A stretch of DNA of 61,178 bases from assembly GCA_016207665.1 (NCBI GenBank), contig JACQPG010000160.1:1-61178 (forward strand). Reading direction: 5' to 3'. The notes under the pieces were generated by a model. That model made no database searches and was not told the DNA's origin. It was given only the letters and a program-made list of their open reading frames with translations. Within the stretch, counting starts at the first letter, position 1. Each line of letters begins with the position of its first letter. A program made the translations under genes and the position numbers. The stretch is from Elusimicrobiota bacterium (GTDB lineage: Bacteria > Elusimicrobiota > Elusimicrobia > UBA1565 > UBA9628). Shown in pieces: positions 1 to 6,922 of this stretch.

Positions 1-474
1 AAGAGTACTCAATAGAATTTCTTTTGTGGTGCCAGGGTAGGTAGTGCTTTCTAAAATAATCAACTGACCAGGCCTGACTCGTTTTCTAATTTGTTGAGTC
101 GCAGAAACGATATAAGAAATATCAGGATCCTTGGTCTTGCGTAAGGGCGTAGGGACGCAGATTATTATGGCATCCTGGTCAATCAGGAGATCAAAATCCA
201 TTGTCGCCTTCAGGCGTCCCAAGGAGGAGAGCTCTCTTACAGTTTCTCCTGGAACATCCCCGATGTAAGAGATGCCCTTTTCCAGGCTATTAATCTTTCT
301 TAGGTCGAGCTCGAAACCGGTAACAGAAAAACCCTCATTGGCATAAGCGCAAGCCAAAGGAAGGCCCACATAGCCGAGACCGACAACGCCAATTCTCGCT
401 TGTCCCGTCTCGATTTTAGTCTTTAACGAATCAAAAATATTAAAAGTCTGCGGGACTTGCTGTGTCGTTTGCAT
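1..474 (-). CDS. Nucleotide-sugar dehydrogenase (UDP-GlcNAc/UDP-Glc 6-dehydrogenase family), N-terminal part
   Basis: The window edge cuts this gene; 158 codons from the ATG at 474 are present. The Rossmann motif VGLGYVGLP lies at residues 31-39, followed by an acidic residue after the next strand (GFELD) and the family segments YIGDVP, IICVPTPL and ESTTYPGTT. Such enzymes oxidise the C6 hydroxyl of a UDP-sugar to a uronic acid using NAD in the cytoplasm. The segment order resembles the WbpA/UDP-N-acetylglucosamine dehydrogenase branch, but the substrate cannot be settled from this half. It is divergent from the flippase at 556 and fits the same polysaccharide locus. Its base composition is clearly more AT-rich than the following genes, which hints at separate acquisition. 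Confidence 0.9.
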   Translation of the reverse strand, partial: MQTTQQVPQTFNIFDSLKTKIETGQARIGVVGLGYVGLPLACAYANEGFSVTGFELDLRKINSLEKGISYIGDVPGETVRELSSLGRLKATMDFDLLIDQDAIIICVPTPLRKTKDPDISYIVSATQQIRKRVRPGQLIILESTTYPGTTKEILLSTL

Positions 475-511
475 AGCTATGGGTCGCCTCGGTGATAGGA
501 TAATGGCGGAA

Positions 512-532
512 TTATATCACATTATGATATAA
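512..532. promoter_or_regulatory. Inverted repeat in divergent promoter region
   Basis: TTATATCA and TGATATAA form perfect 8-bp arms around a 5-base centre. The repeat sits between the divergent sugar dehydrogenase (start 474) and flippase (start 556). On the minus strand it contains a TATAAT box (511-516) about 35 bases before the dehydrogenase start. It could be an operator for both genes; no regulator is identifiable. Confidence 0.45.
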
Positions 533-555
533 GTGAAGGGTCGATCCTCGTCGAA

Positions 556-1821
556 ATGCTGACCCTGGTCCAACGATTACAACGCAATTCTTTTTGGAAG
601 CTCATCGGCGATGGAAGCCGCGGGCTTTTGGCGCTGTTTTTCATACTCGTGGCCAGGCATTACGGGCCCGAGGATTTCGGCCGACTGACCATCCTTTATT
701 CGATCACCTTGTTCGCCACCATCGTGGCGGATCTGGGCTTGAACCAGCTCGTGACGCGGCAGATCGCGGCGGGCAAGGAGCGGGCGGCCGAGACGGCGCG
801 AGGCTTTTTGGCGCTCAAATTGCTGACCGTGCCGTTATGGCTGGTGGTGCCGGCGGCGGCCTGGATCATGGGCAAGCCGGATCATGGGCATTTCTTCGTC
901 CTGCTGGTGCTATTGTCACTGGCCTTCGCGGGACGCAACCTGCTCGAGTTCTTCGGGGCGATTTTCACGGGCCTGGAGCTGATCCATTACGAGTCCGCGC
1001 TGAAGTTCCTAGCCCATGTGCTGATGCTCGCCTTCGGCGGGGTGGCCGTGCTCTTGCACGCGGGCATCTACGCGGCCGGGGCGGCCATGCTCGCGGGCTA
1101 TCTCTGCGGGGTCTTGCTGGGCGCGTTCTGGTGCCATCGCAGCCTGGGCCTGTGGCCGCTCAACTTCCGGGCCAAGGAGATCTCCCAGCTCTACGCGGAG
1201 TCGCTGCCTTTGATATTGATGCCCGCGGGCCTGTCCGTGCTCACGCGTTGGGACATGCTGCTGCTCGGCTATTTCGGCACGCCCGCGGCCGAGGTGGGCT
1301 GGTATTCGGCCTCCGAGCGGGTGGTCGGGGCCTTGGGCATGCTCTCGGCCATCGGCAGCGCGGCGGCCTATCCGGTGCTGTCGGATCTGCACGCCAATGA
1401 TCACTCGAATTTTCTGTCCGCTCGGGCCAGATTCCTCAAGACCTTTTTCGTGGCGGGCGCGGCCTTCGGGGTGTTGCTCATGCTGATCAGCAAGCCTTTG
1501 ACCTTGCTCGCCTATGGGCCGGCCTACGCGGGGGCGGCCGTGCCCTTGGCGGTGCTGGCCATGGGATTGGCCTTCAGCTTCCCCAACGCCATATTGCTGA
1601 ATCTCCTGGTGGCCTCGGGACGCTCCTGGGACGGGGCCCTTTCGGTGATCGCGGCCTGCGTGGTCAATATAGGCTCGAATCTGGTGGTGATTCCCCAATG
1701 GGGCATGCTGGGAGCCGCCGGCGCCTCGGTATTGGGGCAAGCGGCGCTCTTGTTCGCGGGCTTGATGCTCTTGCGCGGGGCTCCCCGTCCCGCGCCGGTG
1801 CTGGAGAGAGTGGGTGGCTGA
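556..1821 (+). CDS. Wzx-type polysaccharide flippase (MATE/MOP superfamily)
   Basis: 421 residues that are almost entirely hydrophobic, with roughly 12-14 predicted membrane helices and the family opening NSFWKLIGDGSRG followed by LVARHYGPEDFG, typical of oligosaccharide flippases. Such proteins move lipid-linked repeat units from the cytoplasmic to the periplasmic face of the inner membrane. The ATG at 556 is the first in the frame. The 3' end overlaps the next glycosyltransferase start by 8 bases, so the three genes up to 3756 form one polysaccharide operon. The cargo cannot be told from sequence. Confidence 0.88.
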   Translation: MLTLVQRLQRNSFWKLIGDGSRGLLALFFILVARHYGPEDFGRLTILYSITLFATIVADLGLNQLVTRQIAAGKERAAETARGFLALKLLTVPLWLVVPAAAWIMGKPDHGHFFVLLVLLSLAFAGRNLLEFFGAIFTGLELIHYESALKFLAHVLMLAFGGVAVLLHAGIYAAGAAMLAGYLCGVLLGAFWCHRSLGLWPLNFRAKEISQLYAESLPLILMPAGLSVLTRWDMLLLGYFGTPAAEVGWYSASERVVGALGMLSAIGSAAAYPVLSDLHANDHSNFLSARARFLKTFFVAGAAFGVLLMLISKPLTLLAYGPAYAGAAVPLAVLAMGLAFSFPNAILLNLLVASGRSWDGALSVIAACVVNIGSNLVVIPQWGMLGAAGASVLGQAALLFAGLMLLRGAPRPAPVLERVGG

Positions 1822-2605
1822 TCTTTCGGTGATCGTGGTCAATCACAACTCGGGCGAGATGCTCGGCCGCTGCCTTTCTTCCGTGGCCCTGGCCGCGGAA
1901 TGGCTGGATTGCGAGACCATCGTGGTCGACAACGCGTCCTCGGATCTGGACGATATGCCGAAGCGATTCGGCTGGGCGCGGTGGATGCGCAACGCCGAGA
2001 ACGCGGGCTGGGCCAGGGCCAACAATCAGGGGGCCCGCGCCTCCACCGCCGAGATCATCGTTTTCCTCAATCCGGACGCGGAGCTGAGGCCCGGCAGCCT
2101 GGTCGCGCTCTGGCGCTTCTTTCAGAATCATCGCTCGCCGCTCGGGCCGGTGGGTGGGAAGCTTCTTTTTTCCGACGGCGGGATTCAGCCCTCTTGCGGC
2201 CCCTTCCCTCATCTGGGCAACCTGCTTTGGCGGCTTACCCTGTCGCCGACGCTGCGCCGTTATCACTTGCTGATGCCCGAGAGGACCGCGCCCGTCGATT
2301 GGGTGACCGGCGCCTTCATGGCGCTGCGCCGGGACGTCTGGGAGCGGCTGGGCGGGCTCGACGAGGGATTCTTCCTCTATTATGAGGACGTGGACCTGTG
2401 CCTGAGGGCCGCCCGCTTGGGCTATCGCTCTTATTATCTTCCCGTGGCGGAAGCCTATCATCATCAGCCCCACGCGCTGCGCAAGGGACGGGACGCGAGC
2501 TTGGGCCGGGTGATACGGCAGTCCCGGAGGCGCTATTTCGAGAAGCATAGGCCCTCTTGGGAGAACTGGGTGCTCTCGGGCTTGCATAAGGTGGAGTCCC
2601 TATGA
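1814..2605 (+). CDS. Glycosyltransferase family 2 (rhamnosyltransferase-like)
   Basis: 263 residues starting at a GTG (1814) inside the flippase gene. The N terminus has the GT-A fold opening SVIVVNHNSGEML and the acidic motif NPDAEL near residues 86-91, a common DXD variant in this branch. The segment around WVTGAFMALRRDVWE and GFFLYYEDVDLCLR is the acceptor-side signature of the WcaA/rhamnosyltransferase group. The enzyme should add a sugar from a nucleotide donor to a lipid-linked glycan at the inner membrane. It overlaps the next gene by 4 bases (ATGA). Donor and acceptor are unknown. Confidence 0.9.
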   Translation: MADLSVIVVNHNSGEMLGRCLSSVALAAEWLDCETIVVDNASSDLDDMPKRFGWARWMRNAENAGWARANNQGARASTAEIIVFLNPDAELRPGSLVALWRFFQNHRSPLGPVGGKLLFSDGGIQPSCGPFPHLGNLLWRLTLSPTLRRYHLLMPERTAPVDWVTGAFMALRRDVWERLGGLDEGFFLYYEDVDLCLRAARLGYRSYYLPVAEAYHHQPHALRKGRDASLGRVIRQSRRRYFEKHRPSWENWVLSGLHKVESL

Positions 2606-3756
2606 GGGTCTCGCTCGTGCATGATTGGCTGCTGGGCATGCGCGGGGGCGAGAAGGTGCTCGAAGCCTTTTGCGATCTCTTTCCCCAGGCCGATATCCAC
2701 ACCTTGCTCTACAACCCGGAGAAGGTCTCCGACAAGATCCGCGCGCGGCAAGTCCGCGCCTCCTGGATGCAGGATCTGCCCCGAGTCGACCGCTATTATC
2801 GCTATCTCCTCCCCCTCATGCCGCAGGCCATCGGACGCATCGATCTGTCGGACCGCGACCTGGTGGTCTCCTGCTCGCATTGCGTGGCCAAGGGCGTGAG
2901 CCTTAGCCGGCCCGGGGGCCGCAAGGCCGTGCACATCTGTTATTGCAACTCGCCGATGCGCTATGTCTATGACCAGTTCGACAATTATTTCACCCAGAAG
3001 AACTCGAGCCTGGGACGGTTGACCAAATTGGGCGCGCAGTCGATGCGTGCTTATCTGGCCTCCTGGGACCGGCGCTCCAACCAGAGCGTGGACCTTTTTG
3101 TCGCCAACTCGCAGAACGTCAGGCGGCGCATCCAGAAGCATTATGACCGGGACGCGGAGGTGATCTATCCGCCGGTGGACGTGGATTTCTACACCCCGGG
3201 GAAGGCGCCGAGCGAGGACCCTTATTTCCTGATCGCCGGGGCGCTGGTGCCTTATAAGCGCGTGGACCTGGCCGTGGAGGCCGCGCGCAGGCTCAATGTG
3301 CGGCTCAAGGTGGTGGGCGTGGGCACCGAGGAGCATCCACTGCGGCGGCTGGCTCGCGGCGCGCCGGTCGAGTTCCTGGGCTGGCAGGGCGCCGAGTCTC
3401 TGCGCGACTTATATCGCGGCTGCGTGGCCCTGCTCTTCCCCCAGGAGGAGGATTTCGGCATCGCGGCGGTGGAGGCCTTGGCCTGCGGCAGGCCGGTGAT
3501 CGCCTACAAGGCCGGGGGCGCGCTCGAGACCGTCGAGCACGGAAAGACCGGGCTTTTCTTCGACCGCCAGGAACCGGACTCTTTGGCCATGGCCATGGCC
3601 GCCGTCAACAACATGAGTTTCGAGCCGCGCGAGCTTGCCGCCGGCGCCCAGCGCTTCCACCGGGACCTCTTCAAGCGGCGCTTCTCCGAGCTGGCCGAGA
3701 AAACGGTCGTGGCCTGTCGGCGCGGGATCGAGCGGAAACAAGCCCTGCCGCGCTAG
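2602..3756 (+). CDS. Glycosyltransferase family 4
   Basis: 384 residues with a two-domain GT-B layout. The N-terminal half opens RVSLVHDWLLGMRGGEKVLE. The C-terminal half begins near FLIAGALVPYKRVDLAVEAA and contains the donor-binding EDFGIAAVEALACGRPVIAYKAGG segment with its two spaced glutamates, as in retaining GT4 enzymes. The start overlaps the upstream stop in an ATGA, indicating translational coupling. It probably finishes the repeat unit carried by the flippase. The downstream toxin-antitoxin pair has its own control region, so the operon probably ends here, although I see no clear terminator. Confidence 0.92.
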   Translation: MRVSLVHDWLLGMRGGEKVLEAFCDLFPQADIHTLLYNPEKVSDKIRARQVRASWMQDLPRVDRYYRYLLPLMPQAIGRIDLSDRDLVVSCSHCVAKGVSLSRPGGRKAVHICYCNSPMRYVYDQFDNYFTQKNSSLGRLTKLGAQSMRAYLASWDRRSNQSVDLFVANSQNVRRRIQKHYDRDAEVIYPPVDVDFYTPGKAPSEDPYFLIAGALVPYKRVDLAVEAARRLNVRLKVVGVGTEEHPLRRLARGAPVEFLGWQGAESLRDLYRGCVALLFPQEEDFGIAAVEALACGRPVIAYKAGGALETVEHGKTGLFFDRQEPDSLAMAMAAVNNMSFEPRELAAGAQRFHRDLFKRRFSELAEKTVVACRRGIERKQALPR

Positions 3757-3815
3757 TAATCCCGGAACAAAAAGGCCCCTCATTCGTATTTGTTCTATGA
3801 GGACCCCTGACGCAA

Positions 3816-3833
3816 CGTACCACTTCTGGTACG
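3816..3833. promoter_or_regulatory. Probable autoregulatory operator of the YefM/YoeB pair
   Basis: CGTACCA and TGGTACG form a perfect 7-bp inverted repeat around CTTC, ending 8 bases before the antitoxin ATG at 3842. YefM/Phd antitoxins repress their own promoters by binding palindromes of this size and place, so it is read as the operator by position. No protein-binding evidence exists in the sequence itself. Confidence 0.55.
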
Positions 3834-3841
3834 CTTTGGGC

Positions 3842-4084
3842 ATGACCACGATGACCGCCAGCCGGGCCAGGGCACAGCTCTATAGGCTGCTGGACACCGC
3901 CGCCTCGACCCACGAGCCTATCCAGATCATGGGGAAGAGATCCAACGCTATCCTGATCGCCGAGGAGGATTGGCGGGCTATCCAGGAAACCCTCTATCTG
4001 CTTTCCATCCCCGGCATGCGTGAATCGATCCGGAAGGGCCTTAAGACTCCGGCTGTCAAATGCGCCAAGGACCTGGGGTGGTAG
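3842..4084 (+). CDS. YefM/Phd-family antitoxin
   Basis: 80 residues with the family opening TMTASRARAQLYRLLDTAASTHEPIQI and the GKRSNAILIAEEDW segment typical of YefM-type DNA-binding antitoxins. The C-terminal tail, rich in charged residues, would wrap the toxin. The ATG at 3842 is preferred because the family starts here; an upstream in-frame ATG at 3797 would place the operator inside the gene. The stop overlaps the toxin start. It should neutralise the toxin at 4078 and repress the pair together with it. Confidence 0.85.
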   Translation: MTTMTASRARAQLYRLLDTAASTHEPIQIMGKRSNAILIAEEDWRAIQETLYLLSIPGMRESIRKGLKTPAVKCAKDLGW

Positions 4085-4344
4085 GGTGGCGCGTAGTCTT
4101 CACTAAACAAGCCCAGAAAGACGCTAAAAAACTGGCGGCCGCTGGTCTGCGTGCCAAAGCGCAGGTTCTGCTGGAAATCTTAAGAACCGACCCCCTCCAA
4201 CAGCCCCCTCCCTACGAAAAGCTGTTGGGGGACCTTGCGGGAGCCTATTCTCAAAGGATCAACATCCAACACCGGCTTGTCTATCAAGTGCTTAAGAACA
4301 TCCGGCTGGTAAAAGTCATTCGTCTGTGGACTCATTATGAGTAG
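4078..4344 (+). CDS. Txe/YoeB-family toxin (ribosome-dependent mRNA endonuclease)
   Basis: 88 residues carrying the YoeB signature: WRVVFTKQAQKDAKKL near the start, then PPYEKLLGDLAGAYSQRINIQHRLVYQV and the C-terminal RLWTHYE. In this family the late glutamate, arginine and histidine/tyrosine residues cut mRNA on the ribosome. A GTG at 4078 is chosen because AAGGA lies 6 bases before it and it overlaps the antitoxin stop; an ATG at 4060 is possible but lacks a ribosome-binding site. It faces the histidine kinase gene end to end. Confidence 0.85.
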   Translation: MVGWRVVFTKQAQKDAKKLAAAGLRAKAQVLLEILRTDPLQQPPPYEKLLGDLAGAYSQRINIQHRLVYQVLKNIRLVKVIRLWTHYE

Positions 4345-4366
4345 AGGGTTATTCGACGGCGGACAG

Positions 4367-4384
4367 CCTCGCGATAGCGCGAGG
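4367..4384. terminator. Hairpin between convergent genes, no T tract
   Basis: CCTCGCG and CGCGAGG form a perfect 7-bp stem around ATAG, placed between the toxin stop (4344) and the kinase stop (4398). It could end transcription from both sides, but neither strand shows a T run, so intrinsic termination is uncertain. Confidence 0.35.
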
Positions 4385-4397
4385 GGATTGGCGTAAA

Positions 4398-5639
4398 TTA
4401 CCCGGCGACTGGAACGCGGACGATGAAACGGGCGCCGCGGCCGCGGCCGGGGCTTTCGGCGTCGATCGTGCCGCCGTGCTTTTCGAGTATGCGCAGGGCG
4501 GCGGAGAGCCCGAGCCCGCTGCCCTGCTCCTTGGTGGTGAAGAAGGGCTGGAATATCTGGTCGAGGTCCTTGGCCGCGATGCCCCGGCCGTCGTCCTCGA
4601 CCGCGATCTCGTGGTAGCGCCGCGACTGGCGCCGCGAGCTCAGCCAGCGCCAGCCGGGCGTGAAGGAGCGCAATCGGACCTGGATGAGCCCGGAGCGGCC
4701 CAGGGACTCGACGGCGTTTTGCAGCAGGGCCGAGACCGCCTCCTGGATGAGCGAGGGATCGCCGAGCGCCTTCATCGGGGAATCGAAGCCGTGCATCTCC
4801 ACGCGAATGTCCCGGTGGCGGGCTTGGGGCTCGATCAGCCTGACGGCGCGCTCGACCGGCTCGCGCAGGTCGATGGGCGAGAAGTCCAGCTCCTCGATGC
4901 GGCCGAGGTCGAGCAGGTTCTTGAGTATCTCCTTGCAGCGGCCGGCCTCCCGGCGGATCTCGGCGAGCTCGCGGCGCGCCTCCTTCGAACGCTCCTTCTC
5001 GGCGAGCACCTCGGCGTTGACCATGATGGTGGTCAGCGGGCCCTTGATGCGATGGGCGACCTCGCCGGCCAGGCGGCCCATGCCGGCCAGGCGCTCGACC
5101 TGCATGCTGCGCTGACGATAGCGGTTCTCCTGCTCGGAGAGGGCGCGCTGGGCGTCGAGGGCCAGCACGGCCAAAAGCGAGGTGGAGATGACGAGAAAGA
5201 GCGAGCGCAGCCAGAACCCGGTGTCATGAGGAAGCCCATGGGCGCCGGTCAGCGCTATGCCGAAATAGAGCAGCAGGGTGAGCCCCCCCACGAACACGCT
5301 TTGCTTGACGTTGCGCGTGAGCGCCGTGCCGAAGATGATGAGCAGATAGAGCAGGAAGAATTCGGACTTGATGCCGGTCCAAAACAGCGTGGTCGAGGCC
5401 AGGGCCGCGTCGGCCAGGAAAAGCCCCGCGTGGAAATACCAGCGGGCCAAAAGCTGATCGGGGACCAGCGTCACGGCGCCGAGTATCGCGGCGGTGCATA
5501 GCGCCAAGCCCGCGAAGCGGGGCGCCCAATCCTCCCAGGAGCGGGCCTGGAAGATCACCAAGAGAAGGAGCACGGCCATGAACAAGCCCTGGAAGGCGAA
5601 ATAGATCGCGCGCCGGCCGGGAGGAGGCCGGCGGCTCAT
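4398..5639 (-). CDS. Membrane sensor histidine kinase
   Basis: 413 residues. The N-terminal ~160 residues contain about five or six membrane helices with little extracytoplasmic sequence, so sensing is probably within the membrane. A HisKA domain follows with the H box EVAHRIKGPLTTI (His196), then the N box LLQNAVES, DDGRGIA and FFTTKEQGSGLGL of a complete HATPase domain. The residue after the phospho-acceptor His is Arg, not the usual Glu/Asp, which is an uncommon variant. The ATG at 5639 overlaps the stop of the response regulator (ATGA), so both are made from one message. The open frame continues upstream across the regulator gene, but that part is not coding. Confidence 0.88.
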   Translation of the reverse strand: MSRRPPPGRRAIYFAFQGLFMAVLLLLVIFQARSWEDWAPRFAGLALCTAAILGAVTLVPDQLLARWYFHAGLFLADAALASTTLFWTGIKSEFFLLYLLIIFGTALTRNVKQSVFVGGLTLLLYFGIALTGAHGLPHDTGFWLRSLFLVISTSLLAVLALDAQRALSEQENRYRQRSMQVERLAGMGRLAGEVAHRIKGPLTTIMVNAEVLAEKERSKEARRELAEIRREAGRCKEILKNLLDLGRIEELDFSPIDLREPVERAVRLIEPQARHRDIRVEMHGFDSPMKALGDPSLIQEAVSALLQNAVESLGRSGLIQVRLRSFTPGWRWLSSRRQSRRYHEIAVEDDGRGIAAKDLDQIFQPFFTTKEQGSGLGLSAALRILEKHGGTIDAESPGRGRGARFIVRVPVAG

Positions 5640-6319
5640 GCGGGGAGGGTGAAGCGATAGCCCAATTTGGACACGGTCTCGATCCAACGGGACTTGGCGC
5701 CCAGCTTCTTGCGTATGTTCTTGATGTGGGTGTCCAAGCTGCGGCTGGAGATGGGCAGGCCGTAGGAGGATGAGTTCTCGATGAGATAGGACCTCGAAAG
5801 CGTGCGCCCGGGCTGGGAGGCGAGCAGGAAGAGTATCTCGAACTCCTTGGGCTGGAGCTTGAGGGCCTTGCCGTCCAGGCTCGCGGCCCGGTTGTCGGGA
5901 TCGAGCTTGAGCCCCTTGAGCGACTTGCGGCCGGGCGCCGGGCCGAGCCGGTAGCGGCGGCACACCGCCTTGATGCGGGCCAGTAGCTCCATGGCGCCGA
6001 AGGGCTTTACCACGTAATCGTCGGCGCCGAGGTCCAATCCCACCACCTTGTCGCCCTCGCTCGACATCCCGGTCAGGAATATCACGGGGATGCCCCGCGT
6101 GGCCACGTTCTCCTTGAGCCCCTTGAGAATCATGCGCCCATCCCCCCCGGGCAGCCGTATGTCGAGAAGTATCAGGTCCGGCTTCTTGCGCAGCACCGAA
6201 GGCATGACCTGGTCCGGGCGCGACACCCAATCCACGGTGTAGCCCTTCCCCAAGGCCACGCTTTTCTCGATGGCCTCCAGGATCTTGGGATCGTCCTCCA
6301 CCACCAGTATCTTGGGCAT
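5636..6319 (-). CDS. OmpR/PhoB-type response regulator
   Basis: 227 residues. The receiver domain has the acidic pair at residues 9-10, phospho-acceptor Asp53 in LILLDIRLPGGDG, the threonine in IFLTG and the lysine in VVKPFGAME. A winged-helix DNA-binding domain follows (LKLQPKEFEILFLLASQPGRTLSR, RSLDTHIKNIRKKLG, ETVSKLGYRF). It pairs with the overlapping kinase gene. The promoter region contains two TTGTGAAT direct repeats 11 bases apart, the usual spacing for this family, so it may regulate itself and possibly the divergent pilin. Confidence 0.92.
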   Translation of the reverse strand: MPKILVVEDDPKILEAIEKSVALGKGYTVDWVSRPDQVMPSVLRKKPDLILLDIRLPGGDGRMILKGLKENVATRGIPVIFLTGMSSEGDKVVGLDLGADDYVVKPFGAMELLARIKAVCRRYRLGPAPGRKSLKGLKLDPDNRAASLDGKALKLQPKEFEILFLLASQPGRTLSRSYLIENSSSYGLPISSRSLDTHIKNIRKKLGAKSRWIETVSKLGYRFTLPA

Positions 6320-6325
6320 GATGCT

Positions 6326-6353
6326 AGTATACTAATTCACAAAATATTCACAA
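6326..6353 (-). promoter_or_regulatory. Promoter with 11-bp direct repeats before the response regulator
   Basis: On the minus strand TTGTGA (6348-6353) and TATACT (6326-6331) are separated by 16 bases. TATACT is only 6 bases from the ATG at 6319, so the message should begin at or next to the start codon. TTGTGAAT occurs twice at 11-base periodicity (6335-6342 and 6346-6353), overlapping the -35 region. This matches how OmpR/PhoB regulators bind, and suggests autoregulation. Confidence 0.6.
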
Positions 6354-6423
6354 TTTTGCCACACATTATTCAGCCCAAACCCTCAAACTATGGTTAAGGA
6401 TCGGTAAAGAGGGAGGACTGATT

Positions 6424-6864
6424 ATGGCCGTCAAAAGAGCTCTTCGCAGTTCCCGGGGTTTCACCCTGATCGAGTTGCTGGTGGTGGTGCTCATCATCGG
6501 CATATTGGCCGCGGTGGCGCTGCCGCAATACTTCAAGGTGGTCGAGAGAGGCAAGGCGGTCGAGGCGACCAACTTCATCTCGGCGCTCAAGGGAGCCCAG
6601 GAAGCCTATCTGGCCAAGTACGGCAACTATCGGGAGGGCGCACTCACGTCCACCTCGTTTGAGACCGTGAACATCCCGGCTAGCCTGAAATACTTCACCC
6701 TCGGCACGGTGGGCACCGTCGCCGGCCCCGGTTGGACCATATCGCTGACCCGGGCCACGCCCTATCCCGCCGTCTATAGCAACTACGCTATTTCATACAA
6801 TTCGGCAAACTCATCCCCGCTGAGTTGCTCCTCCTCTGTGTGCCAACAAGACCTCTTGCCCTAA
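6424..6864 (+). CDS. Type IV pilin or pseudopilin major subunit-like protein
   Basis: 146 residues. A short basic leader is followed by the prepilin peptidase site RG/FTLIELLVVVLIIGILAAVALPQY, with the conserved Glu at position +5, and the amphipathic N-terminal helix continues as FKVVERGKAVEATNFISALKGAQEAYLAKYGNY. A cysteine pair (C-SSSV-C) sits close to the C terminus, as in pilins closed by a D-loop. GGGAGGACTG precedes the ATG at 6424, so this gene has an ordinary ribosome-binding site. It is exported and assembled into a pilus or type II secretion pseudopilus; no assembly genes are nearby. It is divergent from the two-component pair. Confidence 0.9.
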   Translation: MAVKRALRSSRGFTLIELLVVVLIIGILAAVALPQYFKVVERGKAVEATNFISALKGAQEAYLAKYGNYREGALTSTSFETVNIPASLKYFTLGTVGTVAGPGWTISLTRATPYPAVYSNYAISYNSANSSPLSCSSSVCQQDLLP

Positions 6865-6876
6865 ACCTAAACGAAC

Positions 6877-6913
6877 GCCGGCGCGTCCCAGCGGGGCGCG
6901 CCGGCCGCATTTT
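6877..6913 (+). terminator. Strong hairpin after the pilin gene
   Basis: GCCGGCGCG (6877-6885) pairs perfectly with CGCGCCGGC (6897-6905), and the stem can extend by four more pairs (one G-U) to a 3-base loop. The hairpin is followed by CGCATTTTGG, a short T run. This is a likely but not ideal intrinsic terminator, and the next gene starts at 6923. Confidence 0.5.
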
Positions 6914-6922
6914 GGGCCGCAT

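Noticed and set aside
5640-6230. Upstream extension of the histidine kinase frame
   Set aside because: It overlaps the response regulator completely and has a composition of non-coding frames; the ATG at 5639 with ATGA overlap is the natural start.
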